From: Streptococcus sp.
GTDB taxonomy: Bacteria > Bacillota > Bacilli > Lactobacillales > Streptococcaceae
DNA length: 64,000 bases
NCBI GenBank assembly: GCA_030527925.1
Contig: JAUMZW010000006.1
Coordinates: forward strand, 1-64,000
Direction of reading: 5' to 3'
Within the stretch, counting starts at the first letter, position 1, and every line of letters begins with the position of its first letter. The notes beneath the pieces are model-generated. The model searched no databases. It was not told the DNA's origin and was given only the letters and a program-made list of their open reading frames with translations. The translations under genes and the position numbers were made by a program. Below are positions 18,544 through 26,650 of this stretch, in pieces.

Positions 18544-19635
18544 TTATAGTAAAGCTTTGAATTGAATATTTGAATCATGATCGAAGCAATCATCAAATCC
18601 ACGTGGGTGATGGTATTCAATACGGTCTTTATCTTGTGGATAAGTGTATTTTCCACCAACTTCCCAAATAAATGGATGGAATTTATATTGAAGACGTTCT
18701 TTACGCATTTTCCACAATTCAATAATTTCATCAGTTGATGCCATAAAGTTTGACCAGATATCATAGTGAACTGGGATAATAACTTTAGCACGAAGATTTT
18801 CTGCCATACGAAGTAAATCAATTGATGTCATCTTATCTTGGATACCAATTGGGTTATCCCCATAGTTGTTAATGGCAACATCAATGTTGAAGTCTTTACC
18901 ATGTTTTGCAAAGTAGTTAGAGAAGTGTGAATCTGCTCCGTGGTAGATTGTTCCACCAGGTGTTTCAAAAACATAGTTTACAGCTTTTCTAGCCATTTCC
19001 TCATCCGTAACGGCTAACCCTTTCAAGTCCCCGTTTTGAGCATCTGCACCATCAACAGGTAATGTTACTAAACATGTACGGTCAAATGATTCAACAGCAG
19101 TTACTTTCATGTCCTTAAATTCGAATGACTCACCTGGTTTGATAACAACGATACGTTCTTCTGGAACACCCCATTTTTTCCAAATTTCACCACATTCATA
19201 TGGTCCTACAAATTTAACGTGATCTAATTTTGGATTATTAACAATAGCTGCTGCTGTGTTGATATCAATATGGTCACTATGGAAGTGAGAAACAAGATAG
19301 TAATCTAACTCATTAATTGCAAATGGATCAATAACCATTGGTTGAACACGAAGGTTTGGTTGCAGCTTGCGTACACCAGCCATATTTGCCATTTGGTGTC
19401 CCCAAACCATATCTTTAACTTTTTTAGTTGATTTTCCACGGTTTGACCATAAGTCCATGACGATATTTGCTCCACCAGGTGTTTTAATCCAAACACCACA
19501 GTTTCCTAACCACCACATTGAAAAATTTCCATCTGGAACTACAGTTTCTTCGATTTCTTCATTAAGCCATGTTCCCCATTCTGGAAATGTGCTTAGAATC
19601 CATGATTCTCTTGTTATATCTTTGACGTTAGCCAT
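18544..19635 (-). CDS. ulaG: L-ascorbate-6-phosphate lactonase UlaG
   Basis: 363 residues. A metallo-beta-lactamase-fold enzyme that opens L-ascorbate 6-phosphate to 3-keto-L-gulonate 6-phosphate. The metal motif HFHSDHID (about residues 116-123), IYHGADSHFSNY and IIPVHYDIW further on supply the ligands. Length matches E. coli UlaG (about 354). It is transcribed apart from ulaA-F but has the same cre-operator arrangement at its promoter, and is followed by xfp. Cytosolic. Confidence 0.92.
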   Translation of the reverse strand: MANVKDITRESWILSTFPEWGTWLNEEIEETVVPDGNFSMWWLGNCGVWIKTPGGANIVMDLWSNRGKSTKKVKDMVWGHQMANMAGVRKLQPNLRVQPMVIDPFAINELDYYLVSHFHSDHIDINTAAAIVNNPKLDHVKFVGPYECGEIWKKWGVPEERIVVIKPGESFEFKDMKVTAVESFDRTCLVTLPVDGADAQNGDLKGLAVTDEEMARKAVNYVFETPGGTIYHGADSHFSNYFAKHGKDFNIDVAINNYGDNPIGIQDKMTSIDLLRMAENLRAKVIIPVHYDIWSNFMASTDEIIELWKMRKERLQYKFHPFIWEVGGKYTYPQDKDRIEYHHPRGFDDCFDHDSNIQFKALL

Positions 19636-19681
19636 TTTATATCCTCCTCATAAGAATGTTTCCTTATTTATTTACATTCTT

Positions 19682-19687
19682 AGTATA
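19682..19687 (-). promoter_or_regulatory. Probable -10 box of the ulaG-xfp promoter
   Basis: The minus strand has TATACT at 19687-19682. The hexamer 17 bases upstream (19705-19710, TTTTAT) is a poor -35, which suggests activator dependence. The cre-like site fills the spacer and the conserved ula operator begins at 19707. Confidence 0.5.
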
Positions 19688-19690
19688 ACT

Positions 19691-19706
19691 ATAAAATCGC
19701 TTTCAT
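19691..19706 (-). promoter_or_regulatory. cre-like site (CcpA) at the ulaG promoter
   Basis: The minus strand reads ATGAAAGCGATTTTAT, matching the WTGNNARCGNWWWCAW consensus at 15 of 16 positions. It lies between the -10 and -35 positions, where CcpA binding would repress. The ulaA promoter has a perfect cre in the same place. Confidence 0.6.
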
Positions 19707-19738
19707 AAAAGACCAAGTATCACACACCTATGTGTTCA
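19707..19738 (-). promoter_or_regulatory. Conserved ula operator upstream of ulaG
   Basis: Plus-strand AAAAGACCAAG followed by CACACA...GTGT. It matches 26 of 32 positions with the element at 26501-26532 before ulaA and sits at the same distance upstream of the -10. It contains a short inverted repeat (CACA / TGTG). Likely bound by the PRD regulator encoded at 19835-21496; the binding protein is inferred. Confidence 0.6.
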
Positions 19739-19803
19739 GATTTGTACTCAAAAGAGACTATAAGAGCTAGCCTCTTAAAAACATAATATCATTGCAAAAA
19801 AAT

Positions 19804-19827
19804 AAAACCATCACTGCTGATGATTTT
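19804..19827 (-). terminator. Terminator after the PRD regulator
   Basis: Minus-strand hairpin AAAATCATC-AGCAGT-GATGGTTTT with one wobble, followed by ATTTTTTTG; it begins 8 bases past the regulator stop and isolates the ulaG promoter. Confidence 0.65.
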
Positions 19828-19834
19828 AGCTCTC

Positions 19835-21496
19835 CTAATCCTTTATCATTAGTAATTCATGACTAACTAATTTTTCAATTTGTGCTTTTAAGGCATAACG
19901 TTCTTGTTCATCCGTCAAATAAGCCTTAAGGCATTCTTCTAGTTTTTGACTAAACTCTAATTCATCTTGCTGTGGCCTATTATGTGCAAATCGAATCAGT
20001 TTTATAATATCTTCATCTGTCATTATAGGGTGAACGATAAGTAGTGGAAAACGGGTATCTACCGCATCATTAGTCGAGATAACCATATCTGTTTTCATAA
20101 TGTCAACAACACTATAAAACTGCTCTAACGTAAAGACCGCCTCAATAGTCATGTTTTTTAAATAGGTCTGGCATTGACGCATCAATAACTTTTGAATACC
20201 GATTCCCTCATCACATATAATAACAACTTTTTTAGGTTTTTCCCTCAAAACTCTTTCTTTACGAAGTTCACCCCCAATATGAACGGCAATATAAGCAATG
20301 TCATCTTCATTAAGATGAATGGACCAAGCTTTTTCTAGTATTGGGATGAAAGACTCGGTGACATCAAACAACTCTCCATACTGCTCTTTTATCATTTCAG
20401 TCAAAGGGTTCACTGAAGGAATCCCATATAGTTTACGATATAATAAAGCTTTACAGTGCATTAGTAATTGGTTTAATAAATCCCCTTTGTGTTCAAAACT
20501 AAGACGATAATAAGCTGCTATCTGCATGATAAAGTCTTCAATAACACAACGCATATCAGCGTAGTCACTACTCTCTAAATGGAAGTCCATGTCTTTTCTA
20601 AAAGATAGTAAAAACATGGTAATGATACTAATTTCATTAGAATCTAGAGTCAGGACTGAAGCCTTATCAAATCCATCAGCAATAGCAATAGCTAATTGGT
20701 GTTCTTTTTTATTATTGGTTCGCTCAAATTTTTCATTCAAAGCCTTTTTTTCTGCCTTGGATAGACCTATGTTTCGATAACTTAAAAGTAAAAAGGGAAA
20801 AATAAATACCATAAACTCTATATCTTGTGGATTTATTTTCTTACCAAGTGTCTCTTGAGAACCAGCTAGCTTTTGATATAAAATTGTTGATACAATATCA
20901 GAAAAGTAGGTATCATCTCCTGTCAAATCACTTATCTTATCCCGTACAATCTTTTGAAAACTATCTGTACGGTAAGTCTTAACTCGGTACAATAATTGAT
21001 ATAAAAATTGGATTTTTGATAAAGGATGACATTCTAGATAATATCCCTTAGCTTTAGTCACTCTTAGTTGAAGGTTAAACTCATTTTCAAGTAACTGCCT
21101 TCTAATTGTATTTAAATCACTTAAAACTGTATTTCTAGAAACATCATTAAGTGACATTAGAGCATCGATTGTCACTCTATTCTTTGAAATAGCAATATAG
21201 ATAAGGGTTAAATCAATTCGTTCGCTAACACTCATGACATAACTATAGTCATCAAGTTCATTAATAAAAGTTTTAAAAATCTGTCGTTGCTTTGCATTTA
21301 AAACGATACCAATCCTTGGATAACTAACTATTTTATCAATATTATCTGGTAGGGCTTCATTGATTTTATCTAGATGATAATAGATTTTTCGTCTTGATTG
21401 GTTTAATTTTTTAGATATAGCCATTATTGTCTCTGGCTCATCTAAAGTTAATAAGTGGGCAACAAGCTCATAACTTTTTTTATCTAATATAATCAT
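19835..21496 (-). CDS. PRD-domain transcriptional activator of the ascorbate genes
   Basis: 553 residues. An N-terminal winged helix (about 1-60, ETIMAISKKLNQSRRKIYYH) is followed by an Mga-like helix-turn-helix (about 105-140, TIDALMSLNDVSRNTVLSDL). Two PTS regulation domains follow (about 185-400, with His in VHIGGEL and nearby helices), then an EIIB-Gat-like domain with Cys in VVIICDEGIGIQKL near 430. A separate EIIA domain appears reduced or absent. Such proteins are phosphorylated by the PTS and activate the cognate operon. Its place between ulaF and ulaG, and the matching operators at both promoters, support ascorbate control. No standard symbol is given because the names vary. Confidence 0.82.
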   Translation of the reverse strand: MIILDKKSYELVAHLLTLDEPETIMAISKKLNQSRRKIYYHLDKINEALPDNIDKIVSYPRIGIVLNAKQRQIFKTFINELDDYSYVMSVSERIDLTLIYIAISKNRVTIDALMSLNDVSRNTVLSDLNTIRRQLLENEFNLQLRVTKAKGYYLECHPLSKIQFLYQLLYRVKTYRTDSFQKIVRDKISDLTGDDTYFSDIVSTILYQKLAGSQETLGKKINPQDIEFMVFIFPFLLLSYRNIGLSKAEKKALNEKFERTNNKKEHQLAIAIADGFDKASVLTLDSNEISIITMFLLSFRKDMDFHLESSDYADMRCVIEDFIMQIAAYYRLSFEHKGDLLNQLLMHCKALLYRKLYGIPSVNPLTEMIKEQYGELFDVTESFIPILEKAWSIHLNEDDIAYIAVHIGGELRKERVLREKPKKVVIICDEGIGIQKLLMRQCQTYLKNMTIEAVFTLEQFYSVVDIMKTDMVISTNDAVDTRFPLLIVHPIMTDEDIIKLIRFAHNRPQQDELEFSQKLEECLKAYLTDEQERYALKAQIEKLVSHELLMIKD

Positions 21497-21801
21497 AATT
21501 CTCCTTTATTTAGGGACCAGACCACTCTAATTTATCCCAAAGATTTTAATTCCTATTTGAACCAATCACTTTCTTAGTCTTGAAGTGACTATTTTCAACT
21601 GAAAAATAGCAATCTCATTTCCCATGCTCAAATGTATCAACCTTTACGATATAAAAGTAAACCTTAATCTTTAGCATAAACCATAAACTTTAGACAAAAT
21701 AACCGTTCAACTTTATTTTACCATAAAACCTCTTATAAAAATATAGTATTAAAAGAATCAAAATACCTAAAAAAGTTAGGAAGATACTCCCTAACTTTTT
21801 A
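21497..21801. other. Intergenic region between ulaF and the PRD regulator
   Basis: About 305 bp. It holds the ulaF terminator (21769-21800) and must hold the regulator promoter, but I see no convincing -35/-10 pair and no copy of the ula operator. No gene is seen. Confidence 0.5.
21769..21800 (-). terminator. Terminator after ulaF
   Basis: Minus-strand hairpin AAAAAGTTAGG-GAGTATCTT-CCTAACTTTTTT directly after the ulaF stop; strong stem and T run. Confidence 0.85.
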
Positions 21802-22518
21802 TTAATGTTGATCTCCTTTTTGACCATAGTAAGCATTTGGTCCATGTTTACGAAGATAATGTTTGTCCATAATATATTTTGGAGCTGGCTCAACACGTGG
21901 ATTAATTTGTTCCGTGAAACGGTTCATTTTTGCAACTTCTTCAAGAACTACTGCATGATAGACAGCTTGTTCTGGAGTTTTACCCCATGTAAATGGTCCA
22001 TGATTACGCACCACAATTCCCGGTACGGCAATTGGATCTAATCCACGTTCTTCAAATGTCTCAATGATAACCGTTCCTGTTTCTTTTTCATATGCTGAAT
22101 TAACTTCATCAGAAGTTAAAGAACGTGCACATGGTACTGGCCCATAGAAATAATCAGCATGAGTTGTTCCATAGAAAGGAATATCACGTCCTGCTTGTGC
22201 CCAACCAACAGCTTCAGTTGAATGTGTATGAACAATCCCTCCAACTTCTGGCCATGCTTTATAAAGTTGCACGTGTGTAGGTAAGTCTGAAGAAGGATTC
22301 AAATCTCCTTCAACAACTTTCCCATCTAAATCAGTAACAACCATATTTTCAGGTGTTAACTTATCATAGTCCACCCCTGAAGGCTTGATAACAATCAAGC
22401 CAGCTTCACGGTCTACCTCAGAAACATTTCCCCAAGTAAATTTAACCAAACCGTGTACTGGGAGTGACTTATTTGCTTCACAGACACGTTCTCTCATTTC
22501 TTGTAATGATTTCGCCAT
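21802..22518 (-). CDS. ulaF: L-ribulose-5-phosphate 4-epimerase UlaF
   Basis: 238 residues from the ATG at 22518, one base after the ulaE stop; upstream in-frame codons overlap ulaE. A class II aldolase/epimerase fold: zinc ligands in GIVHTHSTEAVGWAQ (two His) and HGPFTWG further on, with NVSEVDREAGLIVIKPSGV as the phosphate-binding N-terminal part. It converts L-ribulose 5-phosphate to D-xylulose 5-phosphate, the substrate of Xfp. It is the last gene of the ulaA-F operon and is followed by a strong terminator. Confidence 0.92.
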   Translation of the reverse strand: MAKSLQEMRERVCEANKSLPVHGLVKFTWGNVSEVDREAGLIVIKPSGVDYDKLTPENMVVTDLDGKVVEGDLNPSSDLPTHVQLYKAWPEVGGIVHTHSTEAVGWAQAGRDIPFYGTTHADYFYGPVPCARSLTSDEVNSAYEKETGTVIIETFEERGLDPIAVPGIVVRNHGPFTWGKTPEQAVYHAVVLEEVAKMNRFTEQINPRVEPAPKYIMDKHYLRKHGPNAYYGQKGDQH

Positions 22519-22519
22519 T

Positions 22520-23383
22520 TTAACGTAACCCCGCTTTCTCAATTAATGGATATAAGAAGTCCTGTGCTTCTTTAATTGCAGCTCGTGTCTCTTCAACAGT
22601 TTCACAATTTTCAGACCACATCTCAATTAAAAATGGACCATTATAATTCGTTTCTTTCAATACTGCAAACATATCTTCCCAATTGACGCAACCTTCTCCA
22701 AACGGTACATCCCTAAACTGACCTTTAGAAGTCTCAGTAACTGCATATGTATCTTTTAAATGAAGAGCAGCAATTGAGCGATGCCCCAATAAGAATTCAC
22801 TATAATTATCATTATGCCAAGCAGAAACATTTCCTGTATCTGGGTAAACAAATAAATATGGTGAATCGATCTCTTTTTCAATCGCTAGATATTTTTCAAT
22901 TGAGTTAATAAATGGATCATCCATAATTTCAATTGCTAACATAACTTGAGCTTCTTCTGCCCAATCGCATGATTTTCTTAAATTTTTAATGAAACGAGCA
23001 CGTGTTGCAGGAGATTTTTCTTCATAATAAACATCATACCCAGCTAATTGAATCGTTCTGACTCCTAAATCTTGAGCAAGTTCAATACATTGTTTCATTA
23101 ATTGTAATGATTTAGCTTCAATCTCAGGATCATTAGACCCTAGAGGATAGCGACGATGACCTGAAAAACAAATCGTTGGGATACGAATCCCAGTTTCATA
23201 AATTGCTTTTACAAGATCTAAACGTTCTTCTTTAGACCAGTTTAATCTTGCTAGTCTGTCGTCACTTTCATCAACAGACATCTCCACAAAGTCAAAACCA
23301 AGCTCTTTTGCAAAATTCAGTCTTTCCAACCATGTAAATTGCTTTGGTGTTGCTTTTTCATAAATTCCAATCGGACGACTCAT
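22520..23383 (-). CDS. ulaE: L-xylulose/L-ribulose-5-phosphate 3-epimerase UlaE
   Basis: 287 residues. A TIM-barrel sugar-phosphate epimerase converting L-xylulose 5-phosphate to L-ribulose 5-phosphate. Seen are RPIGIYEKATPKQFTWLERL at the N terminus, the metal-binding Glu of EMSVDESDDRLARL, LAIEIMDDPFINSI, VYPDTGNVSAWHND and HLKDTYAVTE. Length is that of the family. It starts 3 bases after ulaD and abuts ulaF. Confidence 0.92.
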   Translation of the reverse strand: MSRPIGIYEKATPKQFTWLERLNFAKELGFDFVEMSVDESDDRLARLNWSKEERLDLVKAIYETGIRIPTICFSGHRRYPLGSNDPEIEAKSLQLMKQCIELAQDLGVRTIQLAGYDVYYEEKSPATRARFIKNLRKSCDWAEEAQVMLAIEIMDDPFINSIEKYLAIEKEIDSPYLFVYPDTGNVSAWHNDNYSEFLLGHRSIAALHLKDTYAVTETSKGQFRDVPFGEGCVNWEDMFAVLKETNYNGPFLIEMWSENCETVEETRAAIKEAQDFLYPLIEKAGLR

Positions 23384-23386
23384 AGT

Positions 23387-24052
23387 TTACCCCCAGATAC
23401 GTTTGATTTCATCCTTAAAAGCACGCGCTGCCGCTGCAGGATCTTCTGCTTCTGTTATACCACGACCCGCAATAAATGTAAAGACATCAACACCTTCGAA
23501 TAATTTCAATGTATCTGTGCTCAAACCACCAGTTACAGAGACTCTAAAGCCCATTTCAATCAATTTTTTAACCTTATTAAGATCTTTTTCACCCCAAGTT
23601 TCACCTGCAAGAAGAGCATCTCTAGATTGGTGGTAGATAGCTTGTGAAATTCCTGCATCAAGCCATTGTTGAGCTTGTTCGTAAGTCCAATCACCATATA
23701 ATTCTACTTGGATTTCACCACGGTCTCCACGAACTTCCTCGATAGCTTTTTTAGCAGCTGCCATTGTGGGGATAGTTGCACAACAAATACATGTCATCCA
23801 GTCAGCACCACGAACCGCATTATTTTTGGCAACAGTACCACCTGCATCAGCACATTTTGTATCTGCTACAATAATTTTATCTGGAAATAAACTACGTAAC
23901 ACTTCGACTAATTCACTACCTACTTGTAATAAACATACTGTACCTGCTTCGATAACGTCAACTTCTGCTCCTACTGAAACAGCTGCTGTAATAGCTCCTT
24001 GTAAATCTGAATGGTCTAAAGCAACTTGTAATTTTGGTAATTCTTTTGTCAT
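23387..24052 (-). CDS. ulaD: 3-keto-L-gulonate-6-phosphate decarboxylase UlaD
   Basis: 221 residues. A member of the orotidine decarboxylase suprafamily that removes CO2 from 3-keto-L-gulonate 6-phosphate to give L-xylulose 5-phosphate. LQVALDHSDLQGA and the magnesium and catalytic motif IIVADTKCADAGG (about residues 80-92) are clear, as is the C-terminal VSVTGGLSTDT phosphate loop. It is followed by ulaE with a 3-bp gap, in pathway order. Confidence 0.92.
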   Translation of the reverse strand: MTKELPKLQVALDHSDLQGAITAAVSVGAEVDVIEAGTVCLLQVGSELVEVLRSLFPDKIIVADTKCADAGGTVAKNNAVRGADWMTCICCATIPTMAAAKKAIEEVRGDRGEIQVELYGDWTYEQAQQWLDAGISQAIYHQSRDALLAGETWGEKDLNKVKKLIEMGFRVSVTGGLSTDTLKLFEGVDVFTFIAGRGITEAEDPAAAARAFKDEIKRIWG

Positions 24053-24074
24053 GATATTCTCCCTATTCTCTTTC

Positions 24075-24560
24075 TTAAGACTCTAAATCTAACCCTTCAA
24101 GGTATGGACTATTTTTTGATTCCTCAACCATTGCCAACACCTCTTCTGGCGTTTGACAATCAACTAAACGTTGAATTGAATTTTCTAATTCAAATAATGC
24201 AATGATTTGTGGAATCGCAACTGATGTATGAATTTTTGAACTTGTCGCAGCCAATGCTAATAGTACGGATACTTCTTTTCCATCTGAAAAAACAACGGGC
24301 TCTTTTAAAGTTACTAATGAAAAAGCATCACGATTAACACCAGCCTCAGGACGAGCATGTGGCATTGCCATACCAGGCATCAAAATATAATAAGGACCAT
24401 GTTCTTCAGTTGACTCAATAATAGCATGATAATATTCTTCTGTGATCGCACCACTTTCAATAAGGGGATCAACTGAAAGTTTAACTGCTTCTTTCCAATC
24501 ACTAGCTGATAGTCCTAAGCGAATTGAGTTGTTTTCTTTAAATGCTTGTGTTAAGTTCAT
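24075..24560 (-). CDS. ulaC: Ascorbate PTS component IIA (UlaC)
   Basis: 161 residues from the ATG at 24560, with GGAAGGAA 6 bases upstream; an in-frame TTG 15 bases earlier lies within that site. PTS EIIA of the mannitol/fructose type; the phosphorylated His is in GMAMPHARPEAG, about residue 63. It passes phosphate from HPr to the IIB protein. A 41-base stem-loop separates it from ulaB. Confidence 0.9.
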   Translation of the reverse strand: MNLTQAFKENNSIRLGLSASDWKEAVKLSVDPLIESGAITEEYYHAIIESTEEHGPYYILMPGMAMPHARPEAGVNRDAFSLVTLKEPVVFSDGKEVSVLLALAATSSKIHTSVAIPQIIALFELENSIQRLVDCQTPEEVLAMVEESKNSPYLEGLDLES

Positions 24561-24597
24561 TGTAATTCCTTCCAATCTAGTATCTTCATTATGAGTT

Positions 24598-24638
24598 AAA
24601 GCTTAAGGCCGAGACGCTTGTCTCAGCCTCGATGCTTT
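24598..24638 (-). other. Stem-loop between ulaB and ulaC
   Basis: Minus-strand hairpin AAAGC / AGGC / GAGAC-AAGC-GTCTC / GCCT / GCTTT starting at the ulaB stop. No T run follows, so it is more likely an mRNA processing or stabilising structure than a terminator. Confidence 0.55.
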
Positions 24639-24916
24639 TATAAAACTTCTTGTAATTTTGTTTTAATTTCGTTATCATCCATCAAATTATCAAGACCTAC
24701 AAGATGTCCTTTTGTACGTCCATCTAACTCATGGATAAGATGATTTGAGGCAACAACGATATCATAGTTTGCTGCTAATCCTTTAGCTTCACCTACTGAA
24801 CATGATGCAGATTCAATGTTTGATACACCTAATTGACGTAATGCATTTTCAACTTTCATCTTAATAACCATAGATGAACCCATACCGTTACCACATGCTG
24901 TAAGAACTTTAACCAT
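24638..24916 (-). CDS. ulaB: Ascorbate PTS component IIB (UlaB)
   Basis: 92 residues, a stand-alone EIIB. The phospho-acceptor cysteine is Cys8 in LTACGNGMGSS, the P-loop-like start typical of the family. It transfers phosphate from UlaC to ascorbate as it passes UlaA. It follows ulaA by 60 bp. Confidence 0.92.
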   Translation of the reverse strand: MVKVLTACGNGMGSSMVIKMKVENALRQLGVSNIESASCSVGEAKGLAANYDIVVASNHLIHELDGRTKGHLVGLDNLMDDNEIKTKLQEVL

Positions 24917-24976
24917 TTTATTTTCCTCCGTATTTAAAACTGTATAAAACTTTTATTTTCCTAAATGATGATGTCA

Positions 24977-26434
24977 TTAATCTTGTGGGACATCTCCACG
25001 ATAATATGCTTCTTTATCTTTTGCTTTTGCAAATTGAAGTTGTGGAATAGCAAGGAAGAAGAGACAGATTAGAATAAATCCAACTATTCCGATATATTTC
25101 ATAAGGTAAGCAAACGGAACCCAAGGTAAATCAAAGTCAATATTACCATGATATCCTCCGTAAGATGCTAATCCTAGCAATGACACAGCAACCGCACCAA
25201 TTGCAACTTGAAGTACCCCAGATAAGAATGATAAGATAACTGCTGATTTCCATCCACCACGTTTATCTGCATAAACTGCGATAGCAGCGTTATCAAAGAA
25301 TACTGGAACAAATCCTGTGATAATTAAAACTGGATTCTTAAAGATAATGAGTAACACAATTGTAATTAATTGACCGATTAAACCTGTTGTAAATCCAAAA
25401 AGTGTTGCTGAAGCTGAACCAAATCCATAAGATGCTGCAACGTCAACCGCTGGGAATGAACCTGGAAGTAATTTAGCTGAAATCCCTTGGAAAGCATTTG
25501 TCAACTCAGATACGAACATACGCACACCTTGCATCAAAATGAAGAGGTAAACTGAGAAAGTAAACGCTGTTGAGATAACATACATAAAGAATGATTGTTT
25601 TGTTGGATCAAACAATGTACCTGATGTGATGACTTTAGCATCCGACATAATCTCAGGGCCTAAGATAGAAAGGATAGCACCAAAGAAAATAATCATTAAT
25701 GTTGCTGAAGCAACCACGGTATCATGGAAGATATTTAAGAATGAAGGCAATTTTAAATTGTCAAGGTTGTCTTCTTTTTTACCAAGTTTAGGCGCTACTT
25801 TATCAACAAACCAAATTGCAAATTGTTGTTGGTGTCCAATAGCAAAACCACCACCTTGAGTTAGACGTTGAGTAGCTTCTACAGTCATATTTGAACTAAC
25901 AGCCCAATATAAACCACAAACTACACCAACTGCAATAGTTCCTAAAAATTTGTCACGTAAAGCTGGAACAAGAACTAACGTCATCATTGTAACTGTAGCA
26001 GCTTGTTGTACCATGATGTGACCAGTGATAAACAATGTACGAACTTTTGTAACTTTTCTAAATGCTACTAAAAAGATATTTAAGAAAAATCCAATAAGTA
26101 ATGCTGTTGTGGCAGTTCCAACAAAATCAGGAAACTTCTCACTAATCAATGTATTTGCAGCAGTTAATCCAAAGTATGGGTCAATAACTGCCGCACCAAT
26201 GTGAAACTTGACATTCAATGCTGCCAGTATGGGACGAAATGTCGTTACCAAACCTCCAGCACCAACATCTAAAATTTTATACCCAACAGTTGCTTTCACA
26301 AACCCTGCAAAAACATCATGTAGTGGTTTTTTTAGCAAAAGATATCCGATTAGAACCAAAAGACCTACAAAGAAGGCTGGTTGTTGTAAGATATTCTTAG
26401 CAAACCAATTGAGGGCATCTACAAAGAAATTCAT
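24977..26434 (-). CDS. ulaA: Ascorbate PTS permease IIC (UlaA)
   Basis: 485 residues, about eleven membrane helices. It matches the UlaA/SgaT family: an N-terminal NWFAKNILQQPAFFVGLLVLIG, a conserved GGGFAIGHQQQFAIWFVDK loop near 195-215, and a GFGSASATLFGFTTGL segment near 340. It carries L-ascorbate inward while it is phosphorylated at C6. First gene of the ulaA-F operon, preceded by the cre-operator promoter region. Confidence 0.93.
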   Translation of the reverse strand: MNFFVDALNWFAKNILQQPAFFVGLLVLIGYLLLKKPLHDVFAGFVKATVGYKILDVGAGGLVTTFRPILAALNVKFHIGAAVIDPYFGLTAANTLISEKFPDFVGTATTALLIGFFLNIFLVAFRKVTKVRTLFITGHIMVQQAATVTMMTLVLVPALRDKFLGTIAVGVVCGLYWAVSSNMTVEATQRLTQGGGFAIGHQQQFAIWFVDKVAPKLGKKEDNLDNLKLPSFLNIFHDTVVASATLMIIFFGAILSILGPEIMSDAKVITSGTLFDPTKQSFFMYVISTAFTFSVYLFILMQGVRMFVSELTNAFQGISAKLLPGSFPAVDVAASYGFGSASATLFGFTTGLIGQLITIVLLIIFKNPVLIITGFVPVFFDNAAIAVYADKRGGWKSAVILSFLSGVLQVAIGAVAVSLLGLASYGGYHGNIDFDLPWVPFAYLMKYIGIVGFILICLFFLAIPQLQFAKAKDKEAYYRGDVPQD

Positions 26435-26475
26435 AAAGATTGCTCCTTTTCTGTATATGTTTTATTTACAGTCTT

Positions 26476-26504
26476 ATTATAGTTTTTGTAAGCGCAAACA
26501 AAAA
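26476..26504 (-). promoter_or_regulatory. ulaA operon promoter
   Basis: Minus strand: TATAAT at 26481-26476 and, 17 bases upstream, the weak -35 TTTTTG at 26504-26499. The start point would be about 35 bases before the ATG at 26434. The poor -35 suits an activated promoter. Confidence 0.6.
26486..26501 (-). promoter_or_regulatory. cre site (CcpA) at the ulaA promoter
   Basis: TTGTAAGCGCAAACAA on the plus strand matches WTGNNARCGNWWWCAW at every position. It lies in the promoter spacer and touches the -35, so CcpA binding should repress the operon when glucose is present. Confidence 0.75.
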
Positions 26505-26532
26505 GACCAAGAAACACACATTTAAGTGTACA
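26501..26532 (-). promoter_or_regulatory. Conserved ula operator upstream of ulaA
   Basis: AAAAGACCAAG then CACACA...GTGT, 26 of 32 positions the same as the element at 19707-19738. It directly adjoins the cre and begins at the -35, the place for an activator. Likely bound by the PRD regulator of this locus. Confidence 0.6.
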
Positions 26533-26650
26533 AAAATAGGCTGTCATGAAAACCATCTAAAAAGACTGAACACATTGTCCAGTCCTTTACCCTTTTACAT
26601 CCTATTTAACCTTTAGATTACACACATAAAATAAGGATTTTAAACTTAAT

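Noticed and set aside
18534-18821. Alternative minus-strand frame of 95 codons inside ulaG
   Set aside because: Overlaps the firm ulaG frame completely and has no ribosome site.
23766-24086. Plus-strand frame of 106 codons opposite ulaD
   Set aside because: Antisense shadow of ulaD, with composition following the other strand.
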